Positions 62,498-64,000 of a stretch of DNA of 64,000 nucleotides are shown here, piece after piece. The stretch comes from Craspedostauros australis (taxonomy: Eukaryota > Bacillariophyta > Bacillariophyceae > Mastogloiales > Achnanthaceae), in assembly GCA_026770025.1 (NCBI GenBank), contig JAMXDE010000012.1, positions 1,550,001 through 1,614,000 on the forward strand, read 5' to 3'. The position numbers and the translations under genes were made by a program. The number at the start of each line of letters is the position of its first letter. Within the stretch, counting starts at the first letter, position 1. A model generated the notes under the pieces. It had not been told where the DNA came from and did not search any database. It saw only the letters and a list, made by a program, of their open reading frames with translations.

Positions 62498-64000
62498 TAA
62501 TAATAATAATAACGCACTGATTATCCCCTCCCACGAGGGTCGCCTCGAAAGCTTTAACGTCGCCGGCATACAGCGAGCCCTCACGGGCCGACTGCGCTCG
62601 AACGACCTACCTAGACCTCTCACATCCGTGTCTACCATGGCTTGCCAACTCCACGGGCCATAAAACATACCGCACTGGGCACCCAGTTGTCACTGTGATG
62701 CACTTCACACTCATTTTTCTGTTGTCACGAAAGTCGTCGTCGCCGGGCCCTGCAACCTGTCGCATCCTGCCTTGCTCCGCCGCCTTTCCGCTTGCGATGT
62801 CGCTGGGCTTGGCCGTGCGTACGCCGCCGCAACCCTGCTTGCCTGGCCGCCCGTACATGCCGCACCCACAACATCTGATTCTCCGCCGATTGCGCTCGTA
62901 CCGCCGCCTCCGTTGTGTGAGTCAGCAGGCGAACGTCATCGCCGCCGATCCCTTGCACTCCTTGTCGCCACTCCTCTCGGACTGCGATCGCGGCCTCCTG
63001 CCATATCGTAGCTGCCGTGGCTGCCTGCACGTTGTCATGGAGCACCTTGTTGCGTGCCATCCACGCCTTCCATCGCACCTCCCACAGACCCACCATTGCC
63101 CTTGCGATCCAATTGGCCGGACGCCCTGGTTGGCCACTGATCTCCATCGTGCTTTCCTGGATTCGTTGCCACCTCGCTGACCATCGTCCTCGTACCATCA
63201 TACCCCACCCTATTTCTTGCTGTTCCATCATCGCCTGTTGCAACTGATAACCCACCTCCATTTGGACTTCCCGTCCCTCACTCCATGCCCAGACTTGCCT
63301 CACCATGGCTCTAACCATCGGGCCGTCTCCTCGCGCTGCCATCATCTCAGTCTCCCACTCCTTCATCGCCGCTCGCCGCACTGACACTGCCAACGGATGC
63401 TGGCACTGCATGACATGCTCCGTGGTCTCCTCCTGATCTTTGCATATTGGGCACCTATCGCCGCTCCAGAACTTCCACTTTCGCATATTGCGCCCGACTG
63501 GCCCGAAACTGCATGCATGCTTCGCCACCCATTTCCGGCGCGCCGGCTTCAGGAGAGCCATCGCGATCGCAGCCGCTGTAACATCCACCTTCTTTGCCTC
63601 GCCCTTCTGGATCCGGCCCACCTTGCGCTGCCACTGCACCGTCCTTTGTCCTTGGACATACTTGCGGATCATCGCCGTGGCATTCGTGCAGACCTTCCTG
63701 CCGTCGAGCCATATCGCCCACTCAGCCTCGTATCCCTCTTCGTCGGCATACTCTATTTCAGCCGAATGTGCTGCCCCCGCCGCCTTGTCAACATCGTCAT
63801 TCCATTCTGCAAACTCGTCCCTCGCCACTCCTCGATCTCGCTCCAGCTGATGACCGTACACATGCTGATACTCCAGAGTCACCGTCAGCCGCCTTTGGAT
63901 TCGTCGTATCTCGCGAATGACGTCGAAGTGCTGAACAGCCGTGCTGACGTCCCGCGTGTACTGCACCGCGTGGATTCCAGCCATCTTATTGTCGCAAGCG
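62498..64000 (-). mobile_element. 3' part of a LINE-like retrotransposon, truncated by the window edge
   Basis: On the minus strand the open frame (stop at 62725) is followed by about 210 bases of 3' UTR and then (TTA)5 at 62498-62512, before unrelated DNA. A simple-repeat tail marks the 3' end of several non-LTR retrotransposon clades. The 5' part, including any polymerase, lies beyond position 64000. Confidence 0.65.
62725..64000 (-). CDS. Reverse transcriptase C-terminal region: RNase H end plus zinc-binding tail (partial)
   Basis: The frame is open to the window edge, so the start is missing. The first visible residues, ACDNKMAGIHA, match the third catalytic Asp region of RNase H (D-N-x-x-A), followed by EYQHVYGHQ and, near FAEWNDDVDKAAG, the last Asp. 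Further on, KWVAKHACSFGPVGRNMRKW leads to a C-x2-C-x8-H-x3-C cluster (CPICKDQEETTEHVMQC), the zinc-binding tail after RNase H in LINE-type polymerases. The remainder, Trp/Arg-rich with WEVRWKAWMARNKVLHD, is also like the tail at 3600-3800 in the inverted-repeat element (WEIAWEQWQLRNEALF). No stop interrupts it, so it is younger than that copy. Confidence 0.75.
   Translation of the reverse strand, partial: ACDNKMAGIHAVQYTRDVSTAVQHFDVIREIRRIQRRLTVTLEYQHVYGHQLERDRGVARDEFAEWNDDVDKAAGAAHSAEIEYADEEGYEAEWAIWLDGRKVCTNATAMIRKYVQGQRTVQWQRKVGRIQKGEAKKVDVTAAAIAMALLKPARRKWVAKHACSFGPVGRNMRKWKFWSGDRCPICKDQEETTEHVMQCQHPLAVSVRRAAMKEWETEMMAARGDGPMVRAMVRQVWAWSEGREVQMEVGYQLQQAMMEQQEIGWGMMVRGRWSARWQRIQESTMEISGQPGRPANWIARAMVGLWEVRWKAWMARNKVLHDNVQAATAATIWQEAAIAVREEWRQGVQGIGGDDVRLLTHTTEAAVRAQSAENQMLWVRHVRAARQAGLRRRTHGQAQRHRKRKGGGARQDATGCRARRRRLS

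Noticed and set aside
62725-63984. Independent cellular gene with an RNase H fold
   Set aside because: The zinc-binding tail after RNase H, the simple-repeat 3' tail and similarity to the decayed fragment at 2236-3975 fit a LINE-like element better.

Overview
The window is nuclear DNA from a photosynthetic stramenopile, most likely a diatom. Three things in the sequence suggest this. A peroxiredoxin begins with a signal peptide ending in an ASAF motif, the plastid-import signature of diatoms. A leucine-rich-repeat membrane protein carries a PTxxPT stalk of the kind common in diatom surface proteins. Gene density is high, with single-exon genes mixed with genes that have a few 130-470 bp GT-AG introns, and there is a fused gag-pol Copia element. 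No bacterial or organellar features are seen.

Left part (1-16.3 kb), rich in mobile DNA. Positions 345-5454 form a 5.1 kb element bounded by two 1278-bp inverted arms that are nearly identical. Each arm holds a GGGGGACA-type minisatellite. The 2.55 kb core holds a decayed fragment (RNase H plus zinc-binding tail) of a LINE-like reverse transcriptase, and no transposase is visible. From 7050 to 15875 lies a complete, apparently young Ty1/Copia element on the minus strand: 542-bp LTRs, 5-bp target duplication TAGCC, and one 2434-residue polyprotein. It sits inside a trans-sulfuration PLP enzyme gene whose reading frame is otherwise intact.

Middle part (16.3-40 kb), conserved genes and signalling or surface proteins: a plastid peroxiredoxin, a membrane RING protein, an ankyrin protein, a five-exon LRR membrane protein, a four-exon FANCJ/BRIP1-like helicase with a PDZ domain inside its Fe-S region, and two tandem single-pass membrane kinase-like proteins.

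Right part (40-64 kb): an MDR-type oxidoreductase missing its N-terminus, a three-exon branched-chain aminotransferase, a probable mitochondrial orphan protein, and five intrinsically disordered proteins that share a short N-terminal motif (D-x-hydrophobic-W/F-A/S-x-hydrophobic-L/F-x-D). The window ends in the 3' part of a LINE-like element whose tail is (TTA)5 on its own strand.

Several gene pairs are divergent (RING/ankyrin, helicase/kinase, aminotransferase/disordered protein B, disordered proteins C/D) and probably share intergenic promoters. Exon boundaries were deduced by eye from GT-AG sites, phase and family continuity, without transcript data.
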